From: an uncultured Kangiella sp.
GTDB lineage: Bacteria > Pseudomonadota > Gammaproteobacteria > Enterobacterales > Kangiellaceae
Direction: 5' to 3'
Assembly: GCA_947503345.1 (NCBI GenBank)
Contig: CANNCW010000002.1
Location: 62,001 to 126,000 of the forward strand
Length of the DNA stretch: 64,000 nt
Shown here: piece by piece, positions 33,897-42,681 of the stretch
How positions within the stretch are numbered: the first letter of the stretch is position 1
Layout: every line of letters begins with the position of its first letter
Program-made: the position numbers and the translations under genes
The notes under the pieces: model-generated
Seen by the model: only the letters and a program-made list of their open reading frames with translations
The model's database searches: none
Told to the model about the DNA's origin: nothing

Positions 33897-35663
33897 TTAC
33901 TCAATTGACGCCTTATCATCACTTTCACTAAATTGCATTTGATGTAAGCTACTGTATTCACCTTTTGACTGGAGCAACTCCTGATGGCTACCCTGCTCTG
34001 CTATTCTGCCATTTTGAATGACCAAGATTTTATCGGCATTTTCAATAGTTGATAAGCGGTGAGCGACCACAATAGTGGTTTTGTTTGCCATTAAATTTTC
34101 CAACGCATTTTGAATATGACGCTCTGACTGAGTATCTAATGCAGAAGTTGCTTCATCTAAAATTAATATAGGTGCATCTTTTAAAATGGCTCGTGCAATC
34201 GCCACTCGTTGACGCTGGCCTCCTGATAACAAAGAACCATTATCACCAATATTAGTATCCAACCCTTCGGGTAACTCTTGAATAAAATCCCAAGCATTGG
34301 CATGTTTAGCTACTTGCTCTATCTTAGAGTCTGAAAGCTCACCTTCAAAACCATAGGCGATGTTATTTCGAATGGTATCGTTAAACAATAAAACGTTTTG
34401 CGAAACAATGGCAATTTGTTTACGAAGAGAACTCAATGTTGCGGCGGTAATATCTGTGCCATCTATGCTAATTGAGCCTTTTTGAATATCATAAAGTCGA
34501 GGCAACAAATGGGTAATGGTACTTTTACCACTACCAGATGGACCAACTAGAGCAATGGTCTGCCCTGCTTTAACTTCAAAGCTTAAACCGTCCAATACCG
34601 TATCTGCTTCATAAGCAAAAGAGACATCTCGATAACAAATCTCACCTTGTACATTTATTAGCTCTAATGTTCCATTATCCATTTCCTTATCACGATCGAG
34701 GATTTCGAAAACACTTTGCGCACCCGCAATTCCTTTTTGTAAAACACTATTTACATTAGATAGCTCTTTCAAAGGTTTTAGGATTAATGCCATTAAACCA
34801 ATATAAGTAATAAATTGTGAGCCAGCCATGTGGCCATCTATAATTTGCTTAGCGCCAAAATAAACAATCGCAGCAAAACCAATTCCTGCAATAAACTGAA
34901 TGGTTGGTGAGGATAACCCTTCAGCAATAACTAATTTCATATCCTGCAACCGATTCTTATTTGCGGCTTTATTAAATTCGTTAATCTGCTTTTCTTGTCC
35001 ACCAAACATTTTTACCACTTCTTGCGAGCGAATGGACTCTTCTGTCTTCTTGGTCACGTTTCCAATAGTATTTTGAATTGCCTTGCTTACTAACTTAAAA
35101 CGTTTGGCACTAATATTAACCACAAAAGCAACCAAAGGTGTTAACACAAGAATAAATAAGGTTAAGCGCCAACTAATAGCAATCATATAGCCTAAAGCAA
35201 ATAAAACCGTTCCGCCTGAACGCAATACAGTGGTAATCGCTTTAGAACTTGCTAACGCTATTTGTTCGATATTAAAGGTTAAAGTGGAAATTAACGAGCC
35301 TGGTGAGTTTTTATTAAAAAATTTAGTTGGCTGATACATATAATGTTGAAACAAATCTTGACGAATATCTTGCACCACTTTTCGACCAGCCCAGCCCATA
35401 CAATAAGTAGCGATAAAATTAAAAACACCTCGAACAAAAATGGCACCCACTATTACCAGAGGTGTGGTAAACATTAAGGTCTCAACACGCATTTCATCAA
35501 TCGCATTGATTAAATGCTGAATGGCATTAACGAAGCTCGCTTCCACCAAAGCATAAATAATATTAGCTATGATGGCGACAATGATCGCCCATTTATATCT
35601 TTTGGTATAGCCTAAAATTCTTCTATAAACTTCAGTGCTAGTGTAAGTATTTGGCTCGCTCAT
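33897..35663 (-). CDS. msbA: Lipid A export ABC transporter MsbA
   Basis: A 588-residue half-transporter that flips lipid A-core across the inner membrane. Six membrane helices lie in the first 320 residues, then an ABC domain with Walker A GPSGSGKST, Q-loop IVSQNVLLFND, signature LSGGQRQR, Walker B ILILDEATSALD and H-loop VVAHRLST. The length fits MsbA. The start overlaps the exbD stop by one base. The next gene, lpxK, confirms the lipid A assignment over other exporters. Confidence 0.95.
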   Translation of the reverse strand: MSEPNTYTSTEVYRRILGYTKRYKWAIIVAIIANIIYALVEASFVNAIQHLINAIDEMRVETLMFTTPLVIVGAIFVRGVFNFIATYCMGWAGRKVVQDIRQDLFQHYMYQPTKFFNKNSPGSLISTLTFNIEQIALASSKAITTVLRSGGTVLFALGYMIAISWRLTLFILVLTPLVAFVVNISAKRFKLVSKAIQNTIGNVTKKTEESIRSQEVVKMFGGQEKQINEFNKAANKNRLQDMKLVIAEGLSSPTIQFIAGIGFAAIVYFGAKQIIDGHMAGSQFITYIGLMALILKPLKELSNVNSVLQKGIAGAQSVFEILDRDKEMDNGTLELINVQGEICYRDVSFAYEADTVLDGLSFEVKAGQTIALVGPSGSGKSTITHLLPRLYDIQKGSISIDGTDITAATLSSLRKQIAIVSQNVLLFNDTIRNNIAYGFEGELSDSKIEQVAKHANAWDFIQELPEGLDTNIGDNGSLLSGGQRQRVAIARAILKDAPILILDEATSALDTQSERHIQNALENLMANKTTIVVAHRLSTIENADKILVIQNGRIAEQGSHQELLQSKGEYSSLHQMQFSESDDKASIE

Positions 35664-36079
35664 TAGTTATCTTCACTAGGTTGCTGAGTCGCAATTTGTA
35701 TATTGTTAAAACCAAGCTGTCCTGCAGCATCCATAACGTTAACAACCGCTTGTACAGGAGCATTTTCATCAGGACTTATTACAACTGGAGTTTTAGGATC
35801 AAGAGATGATGCTTGAATTGCGTTTTTAATAGTTGCTATTTGGCGATTTAGCAAGCCTTGACCATTAATAAATACTTCGCCAGATTTATTAACACTTATG
35901 TCTAAAGAAACCGGTAAAGCTTCAGCAACTTCACCATTGGCTTCGGGTAAATTTACTGTAATTTTGGTTTCTTTTTTGAAGCTGGTTGAGACCATAAAAA
36001 AGATCAATAGTAAAAACACCACATCAATTAAAGGTGTTAAATTGATTTGAAGATCTTCTTTACGTTTTTTAATCCACAC
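35663..36079 (-). CDS. exbD: ExbD/TolR-type energy-transducing protein
   Basis: A 138-residue protein with one N-terminal membrane helix in INLTPLIDVVFLLLIFFMVSTSF; the Asp in LIDVVF is the proton-path residue of ExbD/TolR. A periplasmic domain follows. It pairs with the MotA/TolQ/ExbB-like gene five bases upstream and leads into msbA. Many gammaproteobacteria place such a pair before msbA-lpxK; its exact task there is not settled. Confidence 0.9.
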   Translation of the reverse strand: MWIKKRKEDLQINLTPLIDVVFLLLIFFMVSTSFKKETKITVNLPEANGEVAEALPVSLDISVNKSGEVFINGQGLLNRQIATIKNAIQASSLDPKTPVVISPDENAPVQAVVNVMDAAGQLGFNNIQIATQQPSEDN

Positions 36080-36084
36080 GAGAA

Positions 36085-36738
36085 TTAAGCTCCAGTAAAG
36101 ATTTCGCGCTCGCCGTGTAACACATCGACCATCTTAAGCGCTTCTTGTTCCATTTCGGTTACCAACTCTTCAACTTTACGAGTAAAATAACGATGTAAAA
36201 CCAAAGTTGGAATGGCAATCGCCATACCAGCTGCAGTGGTAATCAATGCTTCTGAAATACCACCAGCTAATGCGTCAGCATTACCAACACCTTCTAGGCG
36301 GATCACAGTAAAAACTTTAATCATACCGATGACCGTTCCTAATAAACCCAATAATGGCGCCACCAGGGCGATTGAACCAAGAGTATTTAAATATCGCTCC
36401 AAACGAATCACAATACCGCGCCCCGCTTCATTAATACTGGCTTTCATAGCTTCACGACCAAACTGATGATTTAATAATCCAGCAGTTAACACTTCACCTA
36501 ATGCAGAGGAATTTTTAAGGTCGCGCATTTTAGACTTATCGAACTGGCCATTTTTTATCCAAGTCCAAACTTGAGCTACCAAATGTTTAGGCAAAATACT
36601 ATCTTTGCGTAAGGACCAAAAGCGCTCCAAAATGATTCCCATAGCTATTAAGGAACAAAGAATAATCGGAACCATTGTCCATCCGCCTGCCTTAAGCAAA
36701 TCTAAAAGCATCCCCGTAGAGCTTGATGTGGCTAACAT
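36085..36738 (-). CDS. exbB: MotA/TolQ/ExbB-type proton channel protein
   Basis: A 217-residue inner-membrane protein with three hydrophobic segments and the family stretch LGLLGTVIGMIKVFTVI plus GISEALITTAAGMAIAIPTLV. It is the first gene of the envelope operon, with a good ribosome site (GAGGAG) and a predicted promoter upstream. Together with the ExbD-like protein it should convert proton-motive force into work across the envelope. Whether it serves TonB-type uptake or lipid A export is open. Confidence 0.9.
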   Translation of the reverse strand: MLATSSSTGMLLDLLKAGGWTMVPIILCSLIAMGIILERFWSLRKDSILPKHLVAQVWTWIKNGQFDKSKMRDLKNSSALGEVLTAGLLNHQFGREAMKASINEAGRGIVIRLERYLNTLGSIALVAPLLGLLGTVIGMIKVFTVIRLEGVGNADALAGGISEALITTAAGMAIAIPTLVLHRYFTRKVEELVTEMEQEALKMVDVLHGEREIFTGA

Positions 36739-36812
36739 TGACCTCTCCTCAATTTAAGGCTTCCTAATAGTTATTCGAACTAATCATTTGAAGTATTTGA
36801 TTTTTAAAGCCT

Positions 36813-36841
36813 ATTCTAGTCATTTAACTGGGCAGATACAA
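36813..36841 (-). promoter_or_regulatory. Predicted sigma-70 promoter of exbB-msbA operon
   Basis: On the minus strand TTGTAT (36841-36836) and TAGAAT (36818-36813) are separated by 17 bp. Transcription would start near 36806, about 68 nt before the exbB start codon. It lies back to back with the plus-strand promoter of the binding-protein gene. Confidence 0.55.
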
Positions 36842-36868
36842 ATAAGGATTCAAAAAGATTGAACAGCG

Positions 36869-36897
36869 TCGAAATCATAAACAAATCGCTATATACT
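36869..36897 (+). promoter_or_regulatory. Predicted promoter of orphan binding-protein gene
   Basis: TCGAAA (36869-36874) and TATACT (36892-36897) with a 17-bp spacer, reading towards the gene at 36942. The -10 matches consensus in five of six bases. Moderate support only. Confidence 0.4.
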
Positions 36898-36941
36898 TCA
36901 CCAATCCAGACTTTATAGAATCATTAAAAAAGCATTAATTT

Positions 36942-37781
36942 ATGGCTCAATCAAATAAATCACTTTTAAAACTAAGGGTTGGCGGTGTGCCAGAACACTT
37001 TAATTTGCCATGGCGACTAGCCATTGGTAGTGGTGCACTTAAAAAATACGATATTGATGCTAGCTGGGAAGAGTTTCATAGTGGCACAGGCGCCATGGTT
37101 CAAGCCCTAAACAGTAATGAAGTTGATGTAGCAACTCTACTCACTGAAGGTGCTATCAAAGCAGCTGCTCAGTCAGACTGCCAGTTTGAATTATTTGCTT
37201 TTTATACTCAATCGCCATTGATATGGGGCGTACACACACCCGCTGAAACGGAGATTAAGTCATTAAAAGATTTAAACAAAGCAACGTTTGCTATAAGTCG
37301 TTACGGTTCAGGTTCGAATTTAATGGCTTATTTACTGGCTGAGTCTCAGGGTTTATCTGTGGATAATCTAAAATTTGAAATAATTGACAACCTTGATGGA
37401 GCAAGACAGCTATTTAGAAAAGGTGGTAATTACATTTTTCTTTGGGAAAAATTTATGACGAAGCCCTTAGTGGATAATGGTGAAATGCATAGATTAGCCG
37501 ACTTCCCAACCCCATGGTCATGCTTCGTCACATGCGTAAGAAAAGACCTTTTAAAACAACACCCAAAGCAAATAGAACAAATGATGAAAAGCGTCCTAAA
37601 AAGCGCCAAGAATCTCAAGAAGTCCCCAATCGCAGAACAACTCATCGCCGAGCAGTATCAGCTGGAACTAGTAGACGTAAAAACTTGGTTTAAATCTACT
37701 CACTGGTATAAAAACATTAGTTTAGACAGCAGGCTGATTAATGATGTAGAAGTAAAGTTACGTGAGCTGAATATTATTTAA
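36942..37781 (+). CDS. Periplasmic-binding-protein fold without signal peptide
   Basis: A 279-residue protein with the layout of SsuA/ThiY-like substrate-binding proteins: LRVGGVPEHFNLPWRLAIGSG, AMVQALNSNEVDVATLLTEGAIKA, and SLKDLNKATFAISRYGSGSNLMAYLLAE. The N-terminus MAQSNKSLLKLRVGG has no signal peptide or lipobox, and no permease or ATPase gene is nearby, so it is predicted to act in the cytoplasm. Signal-less members of this fold are known, including a fungal group. The ligand is unknown. It is monocistronic, ending before a terminator that also serves tRNA-Asp. Confidence 0.8.
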   Translation: MAQSNKSLLKLRVGGVPEHFNLPWRLAIGSGALKKYDIDASWEEFHSGTGAMVQALNSNEVDVATLLTEGAIKAAAQSDCQFELFAFYTQSPLIWGVHTPAETEIKSLKDLNKATFAISRYGSGSNLMAYLLAESQGLSVDNLKFEIIDNLDGARQLFRKGGNYIFLWEKFMTKPLVDNGEMHRLADFPTPWSCFVTCVRKDLLKQHPKQIEQMMKSVLKSAKNLKKSPIAEQLIAEQYQLELVDVKTWFKSTHWYKNISLDSRLINDVEVKLRELNII

Positions 37782-37806
37782 GCAAAAAGCATTAATGAGA
37801 AAGAAT

Positions 37807-37837
37807 AAAAAAGCCCGTTCGAATGAACGGGCTTTTG
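37807..37837. terminator. Bidirectional terminator after binding-protein gene and tRNA-Asp
   Basis: Perfect 12-bp stem AAAAGCCCGTTC/GAACGGGCTTTT (37809-37820 with 37825-37836) and loop GAAT. The minus strand continues with TT, giving a six-base T run after the tRNA gene; the plus strand has four T. It separates the two convergent units. Confidence 0.9.
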
Positions 37838-37842
37838 AATAA

Positions 37843-37919
37843 TGGCGGAGCGGACGGGACTCGAACCCGCGACCCCCGGCGTGACAGGCCGGTATTCTAA
37901 CCAGCTGAACTACCGCTCC
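37843..37919 (-). tRNA. tRNA-Asp (GTC)
   Basis: The minus strand reads GGAGCGGTAGTTCAGCTGG..., a 77-nt cloverleaf with acceptor stem GGAGCGG/CCGCTCC, anticodon loop CTGTCAC (anticodon GTC), T arm containing GGTTCGAGTCC, and encoded CCA at 37843-37845. It is a single gene, with its own promoter about 68 nt upstream and a strong terminator just after the CCA. Confidence 0.98.
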
Positions 37920-37993
37920 GCGACGAGTGTTAGCTAATCTGTAACAGTTGCTAACTAGGTGTTTGCTGGGTGACCTTGTGGTCAACGGCGTGC

Positions 37994-38022
37994 ATAATAC
38001 TGGCGTTCTTTTTTTGCGTCAA
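37994..38022 (-). promoter_or_regulatory. Strong sigma-70 promoter of tRNA-Asp
   Basis: On the minus strand TTGACG (38022-38017), a 17-bp spacer and TATTAT (37999-37994), followed by a GC-rich GCACGCC discriminator as in stringently controlled stable-RNA promoters. Start predicted near 37987. The rest of the 337-bp gap 37782-38118 holds the tRNA and its terminator; I see nothing else in it. Confidence 0.8.
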
Positions 38023-38118
38023 CATATTTTTAAAGAAATAATGAGTTTTTTTTGTTTTGCTTAAAAAAGGCTCAATCTAGCCATAGGTTCGATCAAACTT
38101 TAACCATTTATGACTTTA

Positions 38119-38565
38119 CTATTCTTCAATGGGGAGCCAAGAAATGATTCGGTCTTCAATATCTTGGCCTGCAAGAAGGTTTTCCGGAGTGACTTTCCCT
38201 TTAACACTAAAACCTTCTTTGTGGACACTTTCTTTGTTACCTGTTTTAAGGTGATGCCATTCAGGTAAGTCTAGCCCCTTAGCGACTCTGCGATAGCCAC
38301 AAGTATCAGGTAGCCAAAAATAATCATGGATGTTATCCGGAGTGATTTGCATGCAATCTGGCACTAAGCTTGTGCGATTCGCGTAATCACTACATTGCAG
38401 AGACTCTTCATTCAGCAAATAACAAACCACATCGGTTTGCATCAAAAGCCCTTCTTCTTCATCTACAAATTGCATACGGCAGCATTTTGCACAACCATCG
38501 CATAATGACTCCCATTGTTCGGAAGACATTTTTGACATTGGAATTTCAAGCCAAAATTTATCCAA
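38119..38565 (-). CDS. ycgN: YcgN family (UPF0260) cysteine-cluster protein
   Basis: A 148-residue protein of the YkgJ/YcgN Fe-S or zinc cluster family. Conserved cysteines appear in WESLCDGCAKCCRMQ and later in DYANRTSLVPDCMQ and DTCGYRRVA. It directly follows the ycgL-like gene with no gap, in the order fadD-rnd-ycgL-ycgN common in gammaproteobacteria. Function is unknown. Confidence 0.92.
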   Translation of the reverse strand: MDKFWLEIPMSKMSSEQWESLCDGCAKCCRMQFVDEEEGLLMQTDVVCYLLNEESLQCSDYANRTSLVPDCMQITPDNIHDYFWLPDTCGYRRVAKGLDLPEWHHLKTGNKESVHKEGFSVKGKVTPENLLAGQDIEDRIISWLPIEE

Positions 38566-38829
38566 TTATTGGGTTCCCATCAAACGTGCTAAATCATCTT
38601 CAGAGGGTGGCATTTGCAGGTAATAACCCTCTTCATCCAACTTTGCTTTTACTTCATTAATATCAGCCAAGGCTAGTTTATCTTTTTTAGCTAAATCTAG
38701 GTGCATAACCAATTCGGGCTCTCCCCACATTGCCATTAAGGTTTCAGGTAGCTCATCCAAATTAGTATTAAAAGGGACAAATAAATAAGTATCAGCTCTC
38801 TTTGAGCTTTTATAAACGGAACACATCAT
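38566..38829 (-). CDS. ycgL: YcgL domain-containing protein
   Basis: An 87-residue protein starting MMCSVYKSSKRADTYLFV, with LPETLMAMWGEPELVMHLDL and a C-terminal GYYLQMPPSEDDLARLMG, all YcgL hallmarks. It abuts ycgN and starts 29 bp after rnd. Function is unknown; the conserved link to rnd hints at RNA metabolism. Confidence 0.94.
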   Translation of the reverse strand: MMCSVYKSSKRADTYLFVPFNTNLDELPETLMAMWGEPELVMHLDLAKKDKLALADINEVKAKLDEEGYYLQMPPSEDDLARLMGTQ

Positions 38830-38858
38830 AATGAAGAATTACTTTAGTTTTAAAAAGT

Positions 38859-40013
38859 TTAATGGGGGCTGGCAAAGACTTGTTCGAACGAAGTAGAAAG
38901 GAGCTCTTTACGCCACTCATTCCAAAAGCGGTTAGGTCTTACAGCCAAATGCATTTGCTGCATTATATAATATTCAAGCAACCTTTTGTTAGATAAAACA
39001 TCTTGCGGTATACGATTTTCATCAGCGACAAGATTGGCGATATCCCTTATTCGTTTTAGCATGGATTTGCCATTTTGTATTTTGTGAAAAGCTTTAACAG
39101 GAGTTGGCCAATATTCTTCAGCAATACTATCGGCGTTATCAATCATTGCCAATAATTCAGCCCCATACTTTCTAATACTGGCTCTATGGCAGCCAGCTTC
39201 TAACAAATCAGACATTTTTGGGTTGTTTTTCTGACAAATGTCTAACAATTGATTATCCCGAAAGATGAAGGTTTTAGGCGTATTTTTAAGGCGCGCTAAT
39301 TGTTCACGCCAGCTTGCTAAATATTTCAATCGATTAGTTTGTTTAGCGTTTAACCTGAATGTACCTTTGATGCGTAAATAAAACTGATCAAAGTTTTCTG
39401 GTGAAGAGACCGCTTCAAAAACACTGGCGGTGTCTTCCATTACATAATCGAAGAACCCCTTTTCTAATAATTGATCGCGAAGCTTGTAATAAGCAGGTAA
39501 CAAAAATTGAACATCTTGAGCTGCATAAATCAGTTGTTCTTCTTGCAAAGGCCGTTGCATCCAGTCCGTTTTTGTTTGCTCTTTATCAAGACTTATTCCC
39601 ATAAAAAGTTCAATAAGTCTTAGGTATCCTAAACTAATACCCATATCGCAAAAGCTTGCAGCAATCTGGCTGTCAAATATTGAATTACATTGAAAATGAT
39701 AACTGTTAAATAAAGCCTCCAAGTCCTCACTGCAGCTATGGAACACCTTGATCAAGCTTTCGCTTTCAATAACAGGTTTTAGCTCAGAAAGATCTTCAAA
39801 CTCTAAAGTATCAATAAACCAAATTTGATCGCCATCATAAATTTGAATAAGCGACAACTTATGAAAATAAGTGTTAGTTCGATCAAACTCTGTATCCATT
39901 GCAATGACTTCTCTTTCAAGCCATTGCTGAGATAGCTCTTTTAATGTCTCAGAGTCACGAATAAAAGAAACTGAAACATTCTCTCCATGTTGATTTAATT
40001 CAAAATTTTGCAA
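38859..40013 (-). CDS. rnd: Ribonuclease D
   Basis: A 384-residue 3'-5' exoribonuclease for tRNA and small-RNA maturation. The DEDD motifs are visible: VIAMDTEFDR (Exo I, about 38-44), HSCSEDLEAL (Exo II), and YAAQDVQFLLPAYYKL (Exo III, with the Tyr and Asp). HRDC domains follow (KYLASWREQLARLKNTPKTFI). The only in-frame start near the expected N-terminus is TTG at 40013, with GGA 11 bases upstream, so initiation is probably weak. It lies 15 bp after fadD. Confidence 0.94.
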   Translation of the reverse strand: MQNFELNQHGENVSVSFIRDSETLKELSQQWLEREVIAMDTEFDRTNTYFHKLSLIQIYDGDQIWFIDTLEFEDLSELKPVIESESLIKVFHSCSEDLEALFNSYHFQCNSIFDSQIAASFCDMGISLGYLRLIELFMGISLDKEQTKTDWMQRPLQEEQLIYAAQDVQFLLPAYYKLRDQLLEKGFFDYVMEDTASVFEAVSSPENFDQFYLRIKGTFRLNAKQTNRLKYLASWREQLARLKNTPKTFIFRDNQLLDICQKNNPKMSDLLEAGCHRASIRKYGAELLAMIDNADSIAEEYWPTPVKAFHKIQNGKSMLKRIRDIANLVADENRIPQDVLSNKRLLEYYIMQQMHLAVRPNRFWNEWRKELLSTSFEQVFASPH

Positions 40014-40028
40014 AAGTAGTATAGTCCA

Positions 40029-41684
40029 TTATTTTCGAAGCTCTTTTCTTAAAATTTTACCTACGTTAGTTTTAGGCAAGTCCTTATGGAACTCTACTAC
40101 TTTAGGTATCTTGTATCCTGTTAAGTGTTCTTTACAGTGTTGAATTAGGTCTTTTTCGTTTAAGCTTTGATCTTTTTTGACAACACAAATCTTAACAACT
40201 TCACCTTTAACTTCATCGGGCTCTCCTATAGCCGCCACTTCTAACACACCTGGATGTAGTGCTACGACATCTTCAATCTCATTTGGATAAACATTAAAGC
40301 CAGATACAAGGATCATATCTTTCTTGCGATCGACAATTCGCAAAAAGCCACCTTCATCAATGGTCGCCATATCACCTGTTGCTAACCAGCCGTCCTTATC
40401 TATAACTTTTGCAGTCTCTTCTGGACGATTTAAATAACCTTCCATCACTTGAGGACCTTTTACCCATAACTCGCCAGCCTCGTTCAATCCAAGCTCATTA
40501 TTGTCATCGTCACGGATTTGAATATCTGTGTTTGGAATCGGTAAACCAATAGTTCCACTATATTCTTTTGCATCGAGAGGATTCATAGAAACCACTGGCG
40601 AGGTTTCTGTAAGACCATACCCTTCTAGAATAGGACAGTTTGTAACATGAAACCAAAGATCCGCCACTGATTTTTGAACAGCCATTCCGCCACCAATAGT
40701 CAGCTTTAAACGATTGAAATCAAGCTTCTTAAAATTAGTATTATTAGCCAAACCGTTAAATAAAGTATTCACACCGGTAATAGCTGTAAAAGGATATTTA
40801 GCCAAGTCTTTACAAAAAGCATTCATATCACGAGGGTTGGTGATGAGCACGCTGTGCCCACCGGCTCTACTGAAAAGTAAGCAATTAACGGTTAACGAAA
40901 AAATATGATAAAGCGGTAAGGCCGTGATAATGGTCTCTTTACCCTGCTCCAAGAAAGGCTTCATCCACGCTTCGATTTGTATTAAATTCGCCAGCATGTT
41001 TTTATGACTTAAAACTGCTCCTTTAGACACACCAGTAGTGCCACCGGTATATTGAAGAAATGCCGTATCACTTTGAGTAATTTGCACAGGCTCAAAGTTT
41101 AAAGCCCGCCCTTGAGTTAAGACATCATTAAAAGATATACCTTTTACAGAATGACTGGGAACCATTTTCTTTATATGTTTAACAACAAAATTAACAATAA
41201 ATCTTTTTACGCCTGAGCACGCATCACCAACATTAGTTAAGACAATGTGTTTAAGTCCAACATCAGAAATCACTTCATCCAAAGTCGAAGCAAAGTTTTC
41301 TAAGATAACAATGGCATCAGCGCCACTATCATTAAGCTGATGTTTTAATTCTCTTGGCGTATATAAAGGGTTAACATTAACAATCGACAAACCAGCTTTT
41401 AATGCCCCATAAAGAGCTATCGGATATTGCAGCAAATTAGGCATCATCAACGCAAGTTTATCACCTTTTTGCAAACCTAATTCTTGCTGTAAAAAAGCAG
41501 CGAAATCGGTGGATTGTTTATCAAGTTCTGAATAGCTTAATGTCACACCTAAATTCGAGACTGCAGGATTATTGGGGAACTCTTTAACACTTTCAGAAAA
41601 AATATCTACCAGACTATTAAAGTTAGAATAATCAATCGTTTGAACAACTTCCTTCGGATAATTCTTAAACCAAATTGGCTCCAT
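40029..41684 (-). CDS. fadD: Long-chain fatty-acid-CoA ligase FadD
   Basis: A 551-residue AMP-forming acyl-CoA synthetase for import and activation of exogenous fatty acids. The ATP/AMP motif lies in YTGGTTGVSKGAVLSH (about 212-227), followed by GYGLTETSPV, the FadD signature GWLATGDMATIDEGGFLRIVDRKKDMI and the C-terminal catalytic Lys region LPKTNVGKILRKELR. It matches E. coli FadD in length. It follows the alpha/beta hydrolase by 15 bp and precedes rnd. Confidence 0.95.
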   Translation of the reverse strand: MEPIWFKNYPKEVVQTIDYSNFNSLVDIFSESVKEFPNNPAVSNLGVTLSYSELDKQSTDFAAFLQQELGLQKGDKLALMMPNLLQYPIALYGALKAGLSIVNVNPLYTPRELKHQLNDSGADAIVILENFASTLDEVISDVGLKHIVLTNVGDACSGVKRFIVNFVVKHIKKMVPSHSVKGISFNDVLTQGRALNFEPVQITQSDTAFLQYTGGTTGVSKGAVLSHKNMLANLIQIEAWMKPFLEQGKETIITALPLYHIFSLTVNCLLFSRAGGHSVLITNPRDMNAFCKDLAKYPFTAITGVNTLFNGLANNTNFKKLDFNRLKLTIGGGMAVQKSVADLWFHVTNCPILEGYGLTETSPVVSMNPLDAKEYSGTIGLPIPNTDIQIRDDDNNELGLNEAGELWVKGPQVMEGYLNRPEETAKVIDKDGWLATGDMATIDEGGFLRIVDRKKDMILVSGFNVYPNEIEDVVALHPGVLEVAAIGEPDEVKGEVVKICVVKKDQSLNEKDLIQHCKEHLTGYKIPKVVEFHKDLPKTNVGKILRKELRK

Positions 41685-41699
41685 AAATAAACCTACTTA

Positions 41700-42551
41700 T
41701 TATTTATTAAAAAAATCTAAAATGTATTTTGCAGTGGCTTCAGGGTATTGCATATGAAAATGGTGACCACCGGCCATGTCTACTTGCTGACAATGCTTTA
41801 GTTTTGCGACTCTCCTTTCTATTGGAAGCTCCTTAAACAACCCATCTTTTGCTTTTAAAAATAACACTTTGGCTTCTACTTCTTGCAAAATTGAGTCGTG
41901 CTGCTCTTCTGTCATTCTTAACCAAGATGCTTGTTTTAGACGAGCATCACTGGACCATTGATAGCCTTTTTCGGTCATCATGACCCCACGCTCGATTAAC
42001 GGAAATAATGTTTTCCAATCTAACTCACTAACTTGCTCCCTTGCTTTTGCAGCATCTTCAAGGGTTTTAAAGTAGCGTTTATTTCCTCGAATTCGTTTAC
42101 GGTCAGCAATCGCCTCTGATAAAAGTTTAACAGCGTTTTCAGGCGGAGATGTTAAAGCACCAAATGAATCAATTAGCGCCAGCTTACTAAATCGCTCTTT
42201 TGCAACACCAGCATACAGTAACGCTAAAGCTCCGCCCATAGAGTGCCCTATCACTAAACATTGTTGAATGTTCAAGGTGTCTAAAACTAAATCAATAGTG
42301 CCAATTCCAGAGACAAAAAGATAATCAGCATCGCTAGATAAGTGTTCAGATTGGCCATGACCGGGCATTTCAATTGCAATTAGCCGATATTTTTCATCAA
42401 TAAATGGTGCCAAATAATGAAAGCTAGCCGCATTATCCAACCAGCCATGTAAGCAAAGTATAGGTATTCCCGCAGGATCTCCCCACTCAACGACAGAGAC
42501 TTTCTTTTGCTTTATTTGTATTTGATATTCTCGTTCGTATTTGAATTGCAT
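41700..42551 (-). CDS. Alpha/beta hydrolase upstream of fadD
   Basis: A 283-residue soluble hydrolase. HGWLDNAASFHYLAPF holds the oxyanion region, the nucleophile Ser is in GHSMGGALAL (about residue 100), and the catalytic His is in GGHHFHMQYPE near the C-terminus. No signal peptide is present. First gene of the run with fadD, rnd, ycgL and ycgN, with its own promoter. Such hydrolases may release fatty acids for FadD, but the substrate cannot be read from sequence. Confidence 0.85.
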   Translation of the reverse strand: MQFKYEREYQIQIKQKKVSVVEWGDPAGIPILCLHGWLDNAASFHYLAPFIDEKYRLIAIEMPGHGQSEHLSSDADYLFVSGIGTIDLVLDTLNIQQCLVIGHSMGGALALLYAGVAKERFSKLALIDSFGALTSPPENAVKLLSEAIADRKRIRGNKRYFKTLEDAAKAREQVSELDWKTLFPLIERGVMMTEKGYQWSSDARLKQASWLRMTEEQHDSILQEVEAKVLFLKAKDGLFKELPIERRVAKLKHCQQVDMAGGHHFHMQYPEATAKYILDFFNK

Positions 42552-42581
42552 GAAATTTATAGCTTATTGATATTAGTAATA

Positions 42582-42609
42582 ATTATAGGGGCTATAACGC
42601 TAAAGTAAA
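42582..42609 (-). promoter_or_regulatory. Sigma-70 promoter of hydrolase-fadD-rnd operon
   Basis: On the minus strand TTTACT (42609-42604), a 16-bp spacer and a perfect TATAAT (42587-42582). Start predicted near 42575, leaving a leader of about 24 nt before the ATG at 42551. Confidence 0.7.
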
Positions 42610-42654
42610 CTGGTCAATCCAGATATTAAGTAGAATAAAAATCTTAGCAACCAT

Positions 42655-42681
42655 AAAAAATGGGCCATTTTAAATGGCCCA
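42655..42681 (-). terminator. Intrinsic terminator downstream of the amidohydrolase operon / small RNA
   Basis: Inverted repeat TGGGCCAT...ATGGCCCA (42661-42668 with 42674-42681) with the loop TTTAA between. On the minus strand it is followed by TTTTTT. It lies 220 bp after the transglutaminase-like gene and directly after the structured element at 42724-42783. Confidence 0.85.

Noticed and set aside
37782..38118. tRNA-Asp as an integration site for a mobile element
   Set aside because: No integrase, no repeat of the tRNA 3' end nearby, and both flanks are housekeeping-type genes with unchanged composition.
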